Assembly: GCA_016219065.1 (NCBI GenBank)
Contig: JACRCK010000065.1
Span: 1 to 37,041, forward strand
DNA from: Deltaproteobacteria bacterium
Lineage (GTDB): Bacteria > Desulfobacterota > RBG-13-43-22
Length of the DNA stretch: 37,041 nt
Direction of reading: 5' to 3'
Position numbers and translations under genes: made by a program
The notes under the pieces: model-generated
Database searches by the model: none
The model's input: the letters and a program-made list of their open reading frames with translations, nothing else
What the model was told of the DNA's origin: nothing
Part shown: positions 7,662-15,812 of the stretch, piece by piece
How the letters are laid out: each line of letters opens with the position of its first letter
Numbering within the stretch: position 1 is the stretch's first letter

Positions 7662-7931
7662 ATGCAGTTGATCCAGGAGTACATTCCCGTCACGAAAGCT
7701 AAAAGCGATCTGCTCAATTTAATCCGAAAACTCGCAGACTCGGACGATGCCTTCGCCATTACGAAAAACGGAGTCCCGGAGGCGGTTTTGATTAGCATGC
7801 GGAAATTTCAAGGACTCATCGAAACCATCGACATTCTTTCTGATGAAATAGCCATGAAATCCCTGCGGAAATCCATCCGGGAGGCTAATCGGGGACAATG
7901 GATCGCATTCGATGAGGTCTTCGAAGAGTGA
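7662..7931 (+). CDS. Type II antitoxin of the Phd/YefM family
   Basis: Antitoxins of this family bind and neutralise a partner RelE/ParE-type toxin and repress their own promoter. The 89-residue protein has the typical N-terminal DNA-binding fold: an opening IPVTKAKSDLLNLIRKL, then the FAITKNGVPEAVLIS strand-turn-strand, then a helical C-terminal tail that would wrap the toxin. The start ATG is preceded at 7 nt by AAGGAA. Its stop overlaps the GTG start of the toxin gene (GTGA), so the two are translationally coupled. Promoter and operator-like repeats lie just upstream. The partner and neutralising role are inferred from family and arrangement. Confidence 0.9.
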   Translation: MQLIQEYIPVTKAKSDLLNLIRKLADSDDAFAITKNGVPEAVLISMRKFQGLIETIDILSDEIAMKSLRKSIREANRGQWIAFDEVFEE

Positions 7932-8218
7932 AAAAAATCAGCGTTCGCTTCACCCCAGAGGCGGCGCAATGTATCTCCCGGCTGCATCCCAACCACAAGC
8001 GGATCATTCGAGAGGCCTTGGACGAACTCCGACAAGATCCGTATGCCGGAGATGATTTACAGGATGAGCTCGCCGAATTTAAATCCTATAAACCTAAGAG
8101 ATTTCGGATCATCTACTCTGTTGACGACGACTCTAAGATTATCCAGGTCTTTCATGTCGGCCACCGGAGAGACGTGTATGACCAATTCCGTCTTCTTCTG
8201 GCCAATTTTAAATCATAA
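7928..8218 (+). CDS. Type II toxin of the RelE/ParE family
   Basis: This 96-residue protein has the RelE/ParE layout: beta strand KISVRFTPEA, a two-helix hairpin (ISRLHPNHKRIIREALDELRQDP), then the strands FKSYKPKRFRIIYSVDDD and IIQVFHVGHRRDVYDQF. RelE-type members cleave mRNA in the ribosome, while ParE members poison gyrase. The Lys/Arg-rich central strand and the terminal HRRDVYD are compatible with the RelE side, but I cannot decide. Translation starts with GTG, overlapping the antitoxin stop by 4 bases. It sits between an Hsp70-like gene and the liv operon, and the pair probably moved in as a cassette. I see no inactivating change. Confidence 0.9.
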   Translation: MKKISVRFTPEAAQCISRLHPNHKRIIREALDELRQDPYAGDDLQDELAEFKSYKPKRFRIIYSVDDDSKIIQVFHVGHRRDVYDQFRLLLANFKS

Positions 8219-8233
8219 CTTTCCATTTTAGGC

Positions 8234-8262
8234 GAAAATGGTCATCATATGGGACCATTTTC
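8234..8262 (+). terminator. Hairpin after the toxin gene
   Basis: GAAAATGGTC (8234-8243) pairs perfectly with GACCATTTTC (8253-8262) around a 9-base loop, 16 bases after the toxin stop. The T-run is short, so it is a weak intrinsic terminator at best. Its ATGGTC core repeats the sequence of the putative operator. Confidence 0.45.
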
Positions 8263-8421
8263 CAACGGTCTGGGCCAATAACCTTCAACTTCGCTCCTCA
8301 TAAAAACCCTTTCTTATTCTTACTCGTAATATTCTTACTTAGGGTCATTTCTAAAGCAAGGAGAGAATAAGGGTCCTCCTTCCCTTCCCCAAGCGTCGGG
8401 CTTTCCCTCCTTTTTTCCTGC

Positions 8422-8450
8422 TTGACGGCCGCAACGCTTTTCAATACATT
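8422..8450 (+). promoter_or_regulatory. Predicted sigma70 promoter of the liv operon
   Basis: TTGACG (8422-8427) and TACATT (8445-8450) are spaced by exactly 17 bases, about 50 bases before the livK start codon. It is the best promoter match in the 280-base gap. Confidence 0.55.
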
Positions 8451-8498
8451 AATCCCTTCAAAAGCAGTCCAATTCATTTCCAAAGGGGGAAGGGGAGC

Positions 8499-9671
8499 AT
8501 GAAAAACAGGGCTTTTTCAGCGTTGCTGATCGGTGCGGTACTCCTATGCTGGACGGCGATCGGGTCGGCCGCCGACGTCATCAAGATCGGTTTCAACATA
8601 CCCCTCACCGGGGACATCCCCAAGGTGGGCGAGGGCTCCAAGTATGCCGGGGAGATGCTGAAAGAGCGGATCAACAAGGCCGGCGGGCTCAAGGTGGGCG
8701 CCAAGACCTACAAGCTGGAATTCGTCTACCAGGACAACGAGGCCAAGGCCGAATCGGCCACCGCCACAGCCCTGAAGCTCATCTCCCAGGACAAGGTCCT
8801 GGCCCTGATCGGCCCCCAGTCCAGCAAACAGGCCGTCCCGGCCGGGGAAGTGGCCGATGCCAATAAAACGGTGATGATCACGCCCTGGTCCACCAACCCC
8901 AAGGCGACCCTGAACCGTCCCTGGGTCTTTCGGGCCTGCTTCCTGGACGACTTCCAGGGCCCGGTCCTGGCCAAGTTCGCCACCCAGGAATTGAAGGCCA
9001 AGAAGGCCGCGGTCCTCTATGATATCGCCAGCGACTACCCCAAGGGACTGGCCGAATTTTTCAAGGGGGCCTTTCAGAAAATCAACGGCCCGGGTTCCGT
9101 CGTGGCCTTTGAAACCTTCACCACCAAGGACCGGGACTTCAGCGCCCAATTGACGAAAATCATCGCCTCCAAGGCTGATGTCCTGTTCACCCCCCAGTAT
9201 TACGACGAAGTGCCCCTGATCGTCAAACAGGCCCATGAACTGGGCTGGAAGAAGCCCATCCTGGGCAGCGATTCCTGGGGTTCGGCCGAACTGATGAAGC
9301 TCTGCGGCAACGACTGCAAGGGGCTCTATTTCAGCGCCCACTACGCGGCCGCCGGCGCCAAAGGGGCCACCAAGGAATTCATCGACAGCTACAAGGCCAA
9401 ATACGGGTACGAGCCCGACGACGTAGCCGCCCTGACCTGGGACGCCATCGGCCTGCTCCTCCAGGCCGTTCAGAACACCAAAGGGTTGACCGGAAACCTG
9501 GTTAAGGACCGGCAGGCCGTTCGGGACCAACTGGCCAAAATCCGCGACTTTAACGGCATCACCGGCAAAATGACCTTCACCGGCAAAAGCGGCGATCCGG
9601 TCAAGTGCGCAGTGGTGGTCAAAATCGGTCCGGACGGCAGCTTCCAGTTCTACAAGTCCGTGTGTCCTTAA
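8499..9671 (+). CDS. livK: Branched-chain amino-acid ABC transporter, periplasmic substrate-binding protein
   Basis: LivK-type proteins capture leucine, isoleucine, valine or related small amides in the periplasm and hand them to the LivHM pore. The 390-residue product has a Sec signal peptide (MKNRAFSALLIGAVLLCWTA, cleavage near GSAA-DV). This is followed by the type I periplasmic-binding fold of the family: IKIGFNIPLTGDIPKVGEGS, NKAGGLKVGAKTY, DNEAKAE, and an ALIGPQSSKQAVPAGEVA core. Two cysteines (LCGNDC) could form a small disulfide loop. It is the first gene of livKHMGF, with its own promoter at 8422 and a strong GGGGAAGGGGAG binding site. True substrate specificity cannot be read from the sequence. 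Confidence 0.95.
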   Translation: MKNRAFSALLIGAVLLCWTAIGSAADVIKIGFNIPLTGDIPKVGEGSKYAGEMLKERINKAGGLKVGAKTYKLEFVYQDNEAKAESATATALKLISQDKVLALIGPQSSKQAVPAGEVADANKTVMITPWSTNPKATLNRPWVFRACFLDDFQGPVLAKFATQELKAKKAAVLYDIASDYPKGLAEFFKGAFQKINGPGSVVAFETFTTKDRDFSAQLTKIIASKADVLFTPQYYDEVPLIVKQAHELGWKKPILGSDSWGSAELMKLCGNDCKGLYFSAHYAAAGAKGATKEFIDSYKAKYGYEPDDVAALTWDAIGLLLQAVQNTKGLTGNLVKDRQAVRDQLAKIRDFNGITGKMTFTGKSGDPVKCAVVVKIGPDGSFQFYKSVCP

Positions 9672-9679
9672 AAAGATCA

Positions 9680-9884
9680 TTCACCGCAGAGACGCTGAGA
9701 GCGCAGAGAATCATTTTTCAGAAATCGGGAGATGCCGATTTCTGAAAACGGTCTGCTTGCAGCCCCTTGGTAAAACGAATATTCACGAAGCGACAGATTG
9801 CTTTTTCTTTGGCGTCCCGCCGCAGGCGGGATCCCGCCAAAGAAAAAACAAATTTCTCTGCATCCTCTGTGCCTCTGCGGTGAA
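9680..9884. repeat. 205-bp MITE-like composite palindromic element between livK and livH
   Basis: The ends are 31-bp inverted repeats (9680-9710 and 9854-9884) matching at 25 of 31 positions, beginning TTCACCGCAGAG. Inside are two strong hairpins. One is a perfect 14-bp stem with a 6-base loop (9715-9728/9735-9748). The other has a 13-bp outer stem, TTTTTCTTTGGCG with its complement (9802-9814/9835-9847), enclosing TCCCGCC/GGCGGGA. No protein is encoded. It lies 8 bases after the livK stop and ends 9 bases before the livH binding site. Confidence 0.8.
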
Positions 9885-9905
9885 AAAAACCACAGGAATT
9901 TCCCT

Positions 9906-10838
9906 TTGACCCTAGCCCTCTTTCTGCAAAACCTGATCAACGCCCTCCAGTGGGGGAGCTTCTACGCCCTCATCGCCCTGGGCTATTCCATGGTCTACGG
10001 GGTGTTGCTGTTGATCAACTTCGCCCACGGCGACATCTTCATGGTCGGGGCCTATTTCGCCTTTTTCATCTCCGCCTTCCTGCTGGGGACCCTGGCTATG
10101 AAGCTGCCCTGGGCCTTGTCCCCGGAGATGATCTTTTTCCTGACCCTCTTCCTGACCATGGCCCTCACGGCCGCGGTGGGTGTCACCATCGAGCGCGTCG
10201 CCTACCGCCCGCTGCGCCGCCGGGGGGTTAATCGTCTTTACGTGGTCATCACCGCCCTCATGGTGGGGCTGATCCTGGAAAACGGCAACCTGGCCCTGCT
10301 GGGGGCCAGCCGGAAAAACTTTCCAGAGCTGATCCCCAAAACCATCTATCACTGGGGGGACACCACCTTCACCAACCTCAAGGTCATCGTCATCGCCGCC
10401 ACCCTGCTGGTTTTTCTGTTTCTCCAGATCGTGGTCCGCCGGACCAAATGGGGGTTGGCCATGCGGGCCATTTCCTATGACCGGGTGGCCGTCCCCCTGA
10501 TGGGCATACCGGTGGATACGGTCATCGTGGTGACCTTCGCCCTGGGCTCCTCCCTGGCCGCCCTGGCCGGAGTCCTGTTCGCCCTGTCCTACCCGGTCCT
10601 GGAACCGTACATGGGAGCTCTGATCGGCTGGAAGGCCTTCATCGCAGCCGTGGTCGGGGGGATCGGGGATATCCGCGGGGCCTTTGTGGGCGGGTTTCTG
10701 CTCGGTTTCGTGGAAATCTTCGCCGCCACCTTTTTCCCCTCCACCTATCGGGACCTGATCGGCTTCGGCATCCTGATGATCATCCTCACCTTTCGACCTA
10801 CCGGGCTCTTCGGTCTGGCCCGGCGGACCAAGGTTTAA
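9906..10838 (+). CDS. livH: Branched-chain amino-acid ABC transporter permease LivH
   Basis: One of two membrane subunits that form the translocation channel of the liv importer in the inner membrane. The protein begins LTLALFLQNLINALQWGSFY, followed by the family motif ALIALGYSMVYGVLLLINFAHGD. It has about eight hydrophobic segments and ends with VGGIGDIRGAFVGGFLLG and RPTGLFG, all typical of LivH. I start it at TTG 9906 because AGGAA lies 7 nt before it, and the resulting 310 residues match the family. Longer open sequence upstream runs into the repeat element at 9680-9884 and is not coding. livM follows after 6 bases. The repeat separates it from livK, so it may depend on read-through from the livK promoter. 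Confidence 0.93.
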   Translation: MTLALFLQNLINALQWGSFYALIALGYSMVYGVLLLINFAHGDIFMVGAYFAFFISAFLLGTLAMKLPWALSPEMIFFLTLFLTMALTAAVGVTIERVAYRPLRRRGVNRLYVVITALMVGLILENGNLALLGASRKNFPELIPKTIYHWGDTTFTNLKVIVIAATLLVFLFLQIVVRRTKWGLAMRAISYDRVAVPLMGIPVDTVIVVTFALGSSLAALAGVLFALSYPVLEPYMGALIGWKAFIAAVVGGIGDIRGAFVGGFLLGFVEIFAATFFPSTYRDLIGFGILMIILTFRPTGLFGLARRTKV

Positions 10839-10844
10839 GCGGCC

Positions 10845-11882
10845 ATGCATCGCTTTCCCCCTCTGCTCTGGGCCCTGCTTCTTTTCCTGTTGGTGACGGG
10901 CGCCTCCTGGGGCGGTTGGCTGGATTCTTACACCCAACTGGTGATCATGTTCATGGGCATCAACGTCATCATGTCCGCCAGCCTGAACCTGATCAACGGC
11001 TACATGGGCGAGTTCTCCTGCGGCCACGCCGGTTTTATGGCCGTGGGGGCCTACGTCACCTCCATCCTCACGGTCTGGTTTTTCACCGACGGTTCGGTTT
11101 TCGGTTCGGCCCTGCTGACTTCCCCCTGGGCCATTCTCATGTTCCCGGTGCTGCTCCTGGTGGGCGGTCTGGCCGCCGCCCTGGCCGGCCTGATGTTCGC
11201 CTTCCCTTCTTTTCGCACCCGGGGGGATTACCTGGCCATCATCACCCTGGCGGCCAACTATATCATCAAGAGCGCCATCGAAAACATCCAGGTTATCGGC
11301 GGAGCCCGGGGCTTCATGGGCATGAGCCGGGTGGTGGGCGGGATGGAGGAAGTTCTGCCGGTACCCTGGATGCTGATCTGGATCGGCCTGTTTACGGGAT
11401 TGGCCATCCTGGTGATCCAGCGCTTTATCGGCTCCACCTACGGCAAGGGGGTCATCGCCATCCGGGAGGACGAGATCGCCTCCGAGATCATGGGCATCAA
11501 CACCCGCAAGGTGAAGATGATCGCCTTTATGCTTTCCTCGGGCCTGGCCGGGCTGGCCGGTGGTCTGTTTGCCCACGTGCTGGGCTACATCAATCCCGGC
11601 AGCTTCACCATCATGAAATCCACCGAGGCCATGGTTATGGTCTACCTGGGGGGCATGGGCTCCCTGAGCGGCTCGGTCCTGAGCGCCATTCTGTTTACCC
11701 TGATCCTGGAAGTGCTGCGGCCCCTGGAGCTTTTCAAATGGGTCATCGTCCCGCTGCTCCTTTTTTTCCTGATGCTGTTCCGCCCCGAGGGGCTGCTGGG
11801 GCACCGGGAACTGACGGAGGCCCTGCCTTGGCTGCGCCGTTTTTTCCGGTCGAAAGAGGAAAAAGGGCATGTCCCTGTTTGA
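10845..11882 (+). CDS. livM: Branched-chain amino-acid ABC transporter permease LivM
   Basis: Second channel-forming membrane subunit, partner of LivH. The 345-residue protein has an N-terminal membrane helix and then the family block LNLINGYMGEFSCGHAGFMAVGAY. It also has FPSFRTRGDYLAIITLAANYI, the ATPase-contacting loop AIREDEIASEIMGINTRKVKMIAFMLSS (read across ~residues 205-230), and a C-terminal GGMGSLSGSVL and RPEGLLG. These match LivM over its full length. The gene begins 6 bases after livH and overlaps livG by 14 bases, so the two are translationally linked. Nothing suggests damage. Codon use is like the other liv genes. Confidence 0.93.
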   Translation: MHRFPPLLWALLLFLLVTGASWGGWLDSYTQLVIMFMGINVIMSASLNLINGYMGEFSCGHAGFMAVGAYVTSILTVWFFTDGSVFGSALLTSPWAILMFPVLLLVGGLAAALAGLMFAFPSFRTRGDYLAIITLAANYIIKSAIENIQVIGGARGFMGMSRVVGGMEEVLPVPWMLIWIGLFTGLAILVIQRFIGSTYGKGVIAIREDEIASEIMGINTRKVKMIAFMLSSGLAGLAGGLFAHVLGYINPGSFTIMKSTEAMVMVYLGGMGSLSGSVLSAILFTLILEVLRPLELFKWVIVPLLLFFLMLFRPEGLLGHRELTEALPWLRRFFRSKEEKGHVPV

Positions 11883-12636
11883 AATCAAAGGCCTGACCCA
11901 TGCCTTCGGCGGCTTGACCGCGGTCGATCATTTCGAGCTGACCCTGGAGGGCGGAGAACTGGTGGGGCTCATCGGGCCCAACGGGGCCGGCAAGACCACG
12001 GTTTTCAATCTGGTCTGCGGGATTTACCGTCCGAGCGCTGGGACCATGCGCCTGGCAGGCCGGACCTTGGACGGCCTGCCCCCCAGCCGGGTGGCGGCGG
12101 CCGGGATTGCCCGGACCTTTCAGAATATCCGCCTCTGGCCCGAGCTGACGGTATTGGACAACGTCCGCCTCGGGAACCATTACCACTTGGGGTACGGCCT
12201 GCTGGATACGCTGCTGCAGACCAAACGCTACCACCGGGCAGAAACCGCCATCGACCGCCGCGCCTTCGAGCTGCTGGATCTTTTGGGTCTGGCCGACCTG
12301 ACCGCCGAACGGGCCGCAAATCTGCCTTACGGGCTGCAACGCAAGCTGGAAATCGCCCGGGCCTTGATGCTTAAACCCCAACTGCTCCTTTTGGACGAGC
12401 CGGCGGCCGGCATGAACCTCCAGGAAAAAAGCGCCCTGGTGGACCTGATCCGCTGGCTCCGGAAAGAGTTCCACTTGACGATCTGGCTCATCGAGCATGA
12501 AATGAAAGTGGTGATGAAGCTCTGCGAGTTCATCCAGGTCCTGGACTTCGGAAAAGTCATCGCCGACGGCCCGCCGGAACGGATTCAAAAGGATCCGCGG
12601 GTGATCGAGGCCTATCTGGGCCGGGAGATCGATTGA
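11869..12636 (+). CDS. livG: Branched-chain amino-acid ABC transporter ATPase LivG
   Basis: One of two cytoplasmic ATPases that power the importer. In 255 residues it shows Walker A GPNGAGKTT (36-44), the Q-loop region ARTFQNIRLWPELTVLDN, a signature-type segment LPYGLQRKLEIARAL, Walker B LLLLDEPAAGMN, and a switch histidine in LIEHEMK. The signature is LPYGLQ rather than LSGGQ, which is normal for LivG. The start ATG lies inside the end of livM, and the stop TGA shares bases with the livF ATG (TGATG). LivG and LivF would form a heterodimer on LivHM. Confidence 0.95.
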   Translation: MSLFEIKGLTHAFGGLTAVDHFELTLEGGELVGLIGPNGAGKTTVFNLVCGIYRPSAGTMRLAGRTLDGLPPSRVAAAGIARTFQNIRLWPELTVLDNVRLGNHYHLGYGLLDTLLQTKRYHRAETAIDRRAFELLDLLGLADLTAERAANLPYGLQRKLEIARALMLKPQLLLLDEPAAGMNLQEKSALVDLIRWLRKEFHLTIWLIEHEMKVVMKLCEFIQVLDFGKVIADGPPERIQKDPRVIEAYLGREID

Positions 12637-13361
12637 TGCTGCTCACCATCGAAAACCTGAAGGTGGCCTACGGACCGATCGAGGCCCTCCACGGGATCTC
12701 CCTTCGGGTGGCGGAGGGTGAAATCGTCACCCGGATCGGGGCCAACGGCGCGGGCAAATCGACCGCCCTGATGAGCATTATGCGCCTCCCCCCGCCGGAA
12801 GCGCCGATCTACCTGTCCGGTCGCCTGGTTTTCAACGGACAGGACCTGACCCGGCTCGCCCCCCACCAGGTGGTCAACCATTGGGGCCTGACCCTGGTCC
12901 CCGAAGGCCGCCGGATTTTCGGCAACCTGACGGTCTGGGAAAACCTGAAAATCGCCGCCTTCGGCGTTCCGGATTCGCGGCACCAGCAGCAAAAAGCCAG
13001 AAGGATTTTCGAGCTTTTCCCCCGACTGGAAGAGCGGAAGAACCAGATGGCCGATACCCTGAGCGGCGGAGAGCAGCAGATGCTGGCCGTGGCCCGGGCC
13101 CTGATGACCGGCGGCAAGATGATGTTGCTCGATGAGCCTTCCATGGGGCTGGCCCCCCTGCTGATGTACGATCTCTTCCGGGTCCTGCAGGAAATCAACC
13201 GGCAGGGAACCACCATCCTCCTGGTGGAGCAGAACGCCCGGATCGCCCTGAAATATGCCCACCGGGCCTATGTCCTGGAAACCGGCCATATCGTCCTCGA
13301 AGGTCCGGCCGGCGCCCTGGCCTCCAATGAACAGGTCAAGAAGGCTTATCTGGGGGAGTAA
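12636..13361 (+). CDS. livF: Branched-chain amino-acid ABC transporter ATPase LivF
   Basis: Second ATPase of the importer, partner of LivG. The 241-residue protein has Walker A GANGAGKS (35-42), the family block GLTLVPEGRRIFGNLTVWENL, a proper signature LSGGEQQMLAVARAL, Walker B MMLLDEPSMGLAP and a switch region LLVEQNA. I place the start at ATG 12636, overlapping the livG stop, rather than at the in-frame TTG three bases earlier. It is the last gene of the operon. The tandem-repeat hairpin beginning at 13391 probably ends the transcript. Confidence 0.95.
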   Translation: MLLTIENLKVAYGPIEALHGISLRVAEGEIVTRIGANGAGKSTALMSIMRLPPPEAPIYLSGRLVFNGQDLTRLAPHQVVNHWGLTLVPEGRRIFGNLTVWENLKIAAFGVPDSRHQQQKARRIFELFPRLEERKNQMADTLSGGEQQMLAVARALMTGGKMMLLDEPSMGLAPLLMYDLFRVLQEINRQGTTILLVEQNARIALKYAHRAYVLETGHIVLEGPAGALASNEQVKKAYLGE

Positions 13362-13390
13362 AACGGCCGGCGACGGCAGCCGATCGTTTC

Positions 13391-13487
13391 AGGATTCGAG
13401 GATTCGAGGATTCGAGGAAAAAAAACAATGCTTTAAATCATTTTGCCGCTCGACCCCTCGGCCCCTTGCATCCTCGAATCCTTTTTA
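13391..13487 (+). terminator. Probable liv operon terminator built from tandem repeats
   Basis: An 8-bp unit (ATTCGAGG) is repeated in tandem at 13391-13418, so the 12-base arm AGGATTCGAGGA occurs in three overlapping registers. Its exact complement TCCTCGAATCCT lies at 13471-13482 and is followed by TTTTT. Any of the three arms could pair with it. The loop is long (at least 50 bases), so efficiency is uncertain. Confidence 0.5.
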
Positions 13488-13702
13488 TGTTCGCTTGCCT
13501 TTTCCCCCCATGTTATAATTTTCCATCAGACCGGGCGATCACGGCTGCGTCGGCCATTTCCTTTCCCTCCTTTCCTCCTCTTCCTGGATCCCTGGTCAAA
13601 ACCTCGAGCCGCGGGCTCCAACCCGAAAAGGGTTGGGCTTCCGGGGGTTTTTGCGCCAGCAACCTTTTTTTCAACCCTTTTTCGGAAACAGGAGGAACGC
13701 TT
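13488..13702 (+). other. Leader region of the ABM-domain gene with two small hairpins
   Basis: No gene is visible here. GAGCC/GGCTC (13605-13617) and CCAACCC/GGGTTGG with a GAAAA loop (13618-13636) form adjacent hairpins about 70 bases before the next start codon. They could be leader structures or chance GC-rich palindromes. I recognise no riboswitch class. Confidence 0.35.
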
Positions 13703-14032
13703 ATGGCCATCAAAGTTTTGATCAAGCGCCGGATCAAGGAGGGAAAAACCCGGGAGGCCTTCGCCTTGCTGAATAAAATGCGGTCCGAGGTCCTGGAGCA
13801 GCCGGGGTACATCAGCGGTGAAACCCTGATCAATCACGACGACCCCCGGGAAATTCTGGTCATCTCCATGTGGCAGAGCCCCGAAAACTGGCTCAAATGG
13901 AAGGATAACCGGGAACGCAAAGCCAACGAGGCCATCTTTGAGCGATTCCTGGACGGTCCGACCGAGTACGCGGCCTATGTCCTGGGGACCCATCCCGTAA
14001 AAAAAACGACCCGGAAATTAAACCGGGAATGA
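13703..14032 (+). CDS. Antibiotic biosynthesis monooxygenase (ABM) domain protein
   Basis: A 109-residue single-domain protein of the dimeric alpha-beta ABM fold. The pattern is an opening strand IKVLIKRRIKEGK, a helix TREAFALLNKMRSEVLEQPG, then YISGETLINHDDPREILVISMWQSPENWLKWKDN. This is the usual strand-helix-strand arrangement with the W/S region of the family. Members include heme-degrading and quinol monooxygenases, but many have unknown substrates, and nothing here fixes a reaction. The start ATG at 13703 has a very good AGGAGGAA upstream; the frame is open further upstream but without a start signal. It stands alone between the liv operon and the convergent AlgJ-like gene. Confidence 0.8.
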   Translation: MAIKVLIKRRIKEGKTREAFALLNKMRSEVLEQPGYISGETLINHDDPREILVISMWQSPENWLKWKDNRERKANEAIFERFLDGPTEYAAYVLGTHPVKKTTRKLNRE

Positions 14033-14187
14033 AAACCTTTTTACCCGTGGAAAAGCGCAAAAACCCCTTGGTAAAATTAGATCCCTGGTTTCTTGGGAAA
14101 TAAGGGCCTGGATGAACCCGATGAACCGAACTCGCTGCCTCCTCTTCGCCTCCTTGATCTTGATGAAGGGCATAATCGGGTCCTCCG

Positions 14188-15792
14188 TTATTTTTTGCCC
14201 AAAGGAAAAAAGCGATCAAACAGAGCGATTTTTTCCCTCGGCATAACCCGTACATCTTCCAGGATTACATCGGCCCCCCCAAAATATTCCGCGCGGTACT
14301 CCACCCTTTCCAGCTTATGGGGCTGGACGGTAAACGACAGCGTGAACGTCTGCCAGGGGCCGGCCTTTTTAAAATCGGCGCCGGTAAGAATTCTCTCCGT
14401 TAATATTTTATTCCCATCCTCCGCACTGACGTCAATTTTCAACCAGGGGCCCTGCCGGGGGCCCCGGCTCGCTTGTAGGCGGAAAACGGCGCAATATTCC
14501 CCCGGACTCAATTCGGTATAGGGTCCGAACATGAGGGTCCCCGCCGGGGTCTTCCCCCGCGAGGCCTTTCTGACCGTGCCCCAAAATGATTCCGCAGCGG
14601 GCCTATTCATCCCGACCTTGGTGGGGAGATCGGCGGCCGAAATCCAGTCGATGCCATACCCTTTTTTAAGGATCCACTGGATGAGCGGGAAAAACAAGTC
14701 CTCTTGTTCTAAAAAACGTTCTAATACTTCTATAATAACGATGGGCGGGCGTTCCCGGTCAACGATCTCCGGAAAGAGTCCTTGTTTTTCAGTAACGATG
14801 AATTTGTTAAAATGTTGGGCCAGGAAGGGAATCAGGGCGATGCCGAAGGAGTCTCGAAACAGGACGGCGTTGGGCAGGTCTTTCCGGAAGGTTTCGAAAG
14901 CAATGTCATTCGTCATGGAGTGCAAGTTTTCAAAATTAGTAGAATTGAATTTTCGAGGGATATTAAAATCAAGCCGCTGCTCCGACTCCGCGAAATGCTC
15001 CGGTAGCCCCAACATTCCGGCTAAATCTTTCCAGGGACTTGATGACTTTTGATTTACTACCAGGTCGCCTTCCAGGATCGGTTTGATTTTAGGAAAATAG
15101 GGGATCAGGGATTTCATCAATTTTCGATAGGCGATATAGGCCGCGGCATCCGTCCAATGGGTATCATAGCGGAAAAATAATTTTTTATCTTTTTTAACCT
15201 CCAGCAATTCCTGCCGGACATCTATCAGCGGCACCCCCTCTTGCTCCGCCAGGGCCACCAGGCGATCCAGGTGGGAAGGACCTTTCCCCCGGTATATGTT
15301 AGCCGGCATGTATTCAGGATAAACAGTCCCTTTATTGGGAGCGATGAGGATGAACCAATGGATGTTTCGGGAGCCCAGCCAGTCTTTCATCAGGCGCAGA
15401 TAACCAAGCCAAAAAAAGTCTGCCTTCGGGGAAAAGGGTTTCAGGCGACGGTAGGAATCCCGTTCAAGGCCATTCCAGTAAAAAACCCAGCCGTTTTTTC
15501 CTAAGAGGACCATATCCGTCGGAGAAGAGTGTAACCAGAAGACCTTCACATAGTTAAAGCCCCGGATCAGGGAAGCCCGAAATCCAAAATGATCGTTGTA
15601 ATAAGCTTCAAATTGTTTGGGAAAGGTAGCCGGGCCCTCCGCGGTCCACGTCCACGCCGGCAGCGGGGCCCGTAATCTTTTTTCATTTAATACTGGCAAG
15701 TCCACCACGGCCCGCAGGCCGGCCAGGGGAGGAAGAAACAAAAACAAAAGAAGGAAAACGGCGATCAGCGTCTGACGGATTTTAAAGGCCAT
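14188..15792 (-). CDS. AlgJ/AlgX-like SGNH-fold O-acetyltransferase partner
   Basis: Proteins of this family take acetyl groups delivered by a membrane MBOAT protein and place them on an extracellular polymer. The 534-residue product has one N-terminal membrane anchor (residues ~8-27). After this come the family motif DHFGFRASLI, the VLLGKNGWVFY strand, the Asp-His pair in RYDTHWTD (~210) and a serine in RDSFG (~318). Together these give the Ser-Asp-His set of AlgJ/AlgX. The ~120 residues after ~415 are extra and beta-rich, possibly a carbohydrate-binding module. It lies 20 bases after the AlgI-like gene in the same direction. No alginate or other exopolysaccharide genes are nearby, so the acceptor polymer is unknown. 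Confidence 0.85.
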   Translation of the reverse strand: MAFKIRQTLIAVFLLLFLFLPPLAGLRAVVDLPVLNEKRLRAPLPAWTWTAEGPATFPKQFEAYYNDHFGFRASLIRGFNYVKVFWLHSSPTDMVLLGKNGWVFYWNGLERDSYRRLKPFSPKADFFWLGYLRLMKDWLGSRNIHWFILIAPNKGTVYPEYMPANIYRGKGPSHLDRLVALAEQEGVPLIDVRQELLEVKKDKKLFFRYDTHWTDAAAYIAYRKLMKSLIPYFPKIKPILEGDLVVNQKSSSPWKDLAGMLGLPEHFAESEQRLDFNIPRKFNSTNFENLHSMTNDIAFETFRKDLPNAVLFRDSFGIALIPFLAQHFNKFIVTEKQGLFPEIVDRERPPIVIIEVLERFLEQEDLFFPLIQWILKKGYGIDWISAADLPTKVGMNRPAAESFWGTVRKASRGKTPAGTLMFGPYTELSPGEYCAVFRLQASRGPRQGPWLKIDVSAEDGNKILTERILTGADFKKAGPWQTFTLSFTVQPHKLERVEYRAEYFGGADVILEDVRVMPREKIALFDRFFPLGKK

Positions 15793-15812
15793 GATCTCCC
15801 GAAACCGCTCGG

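Noticed and set aside
9798-9905. Longer livH starting inside the repeat element
   Set aside because: The N-terminal extension is translated repeat sequence without a binding site, while TTG 9906 has AGGAA at proper spacing and gives the family length.
9912-11888. Very long open frame on the minus strand opposite livH and livM
   Set aside because: The composition is a GC-codon shadow (Gly, Gln, His and Asp-rich) of two clear permease genes; no start signal or domain is visible.
13391-13418. Short regular repeats as a CRISPR array
   Set aside because: The unit is only 8 bp, contiguous and without spacers; it fits a tandem repeat forming a terminator arm.
13466-13702. Extended N-terminus for the ABM-domain protein
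   Set aside because: The extension has low-complexity, Phe/Pro-rich content and overlaps the terminator region; ATG 13703 has a strong AGGAGGAA.
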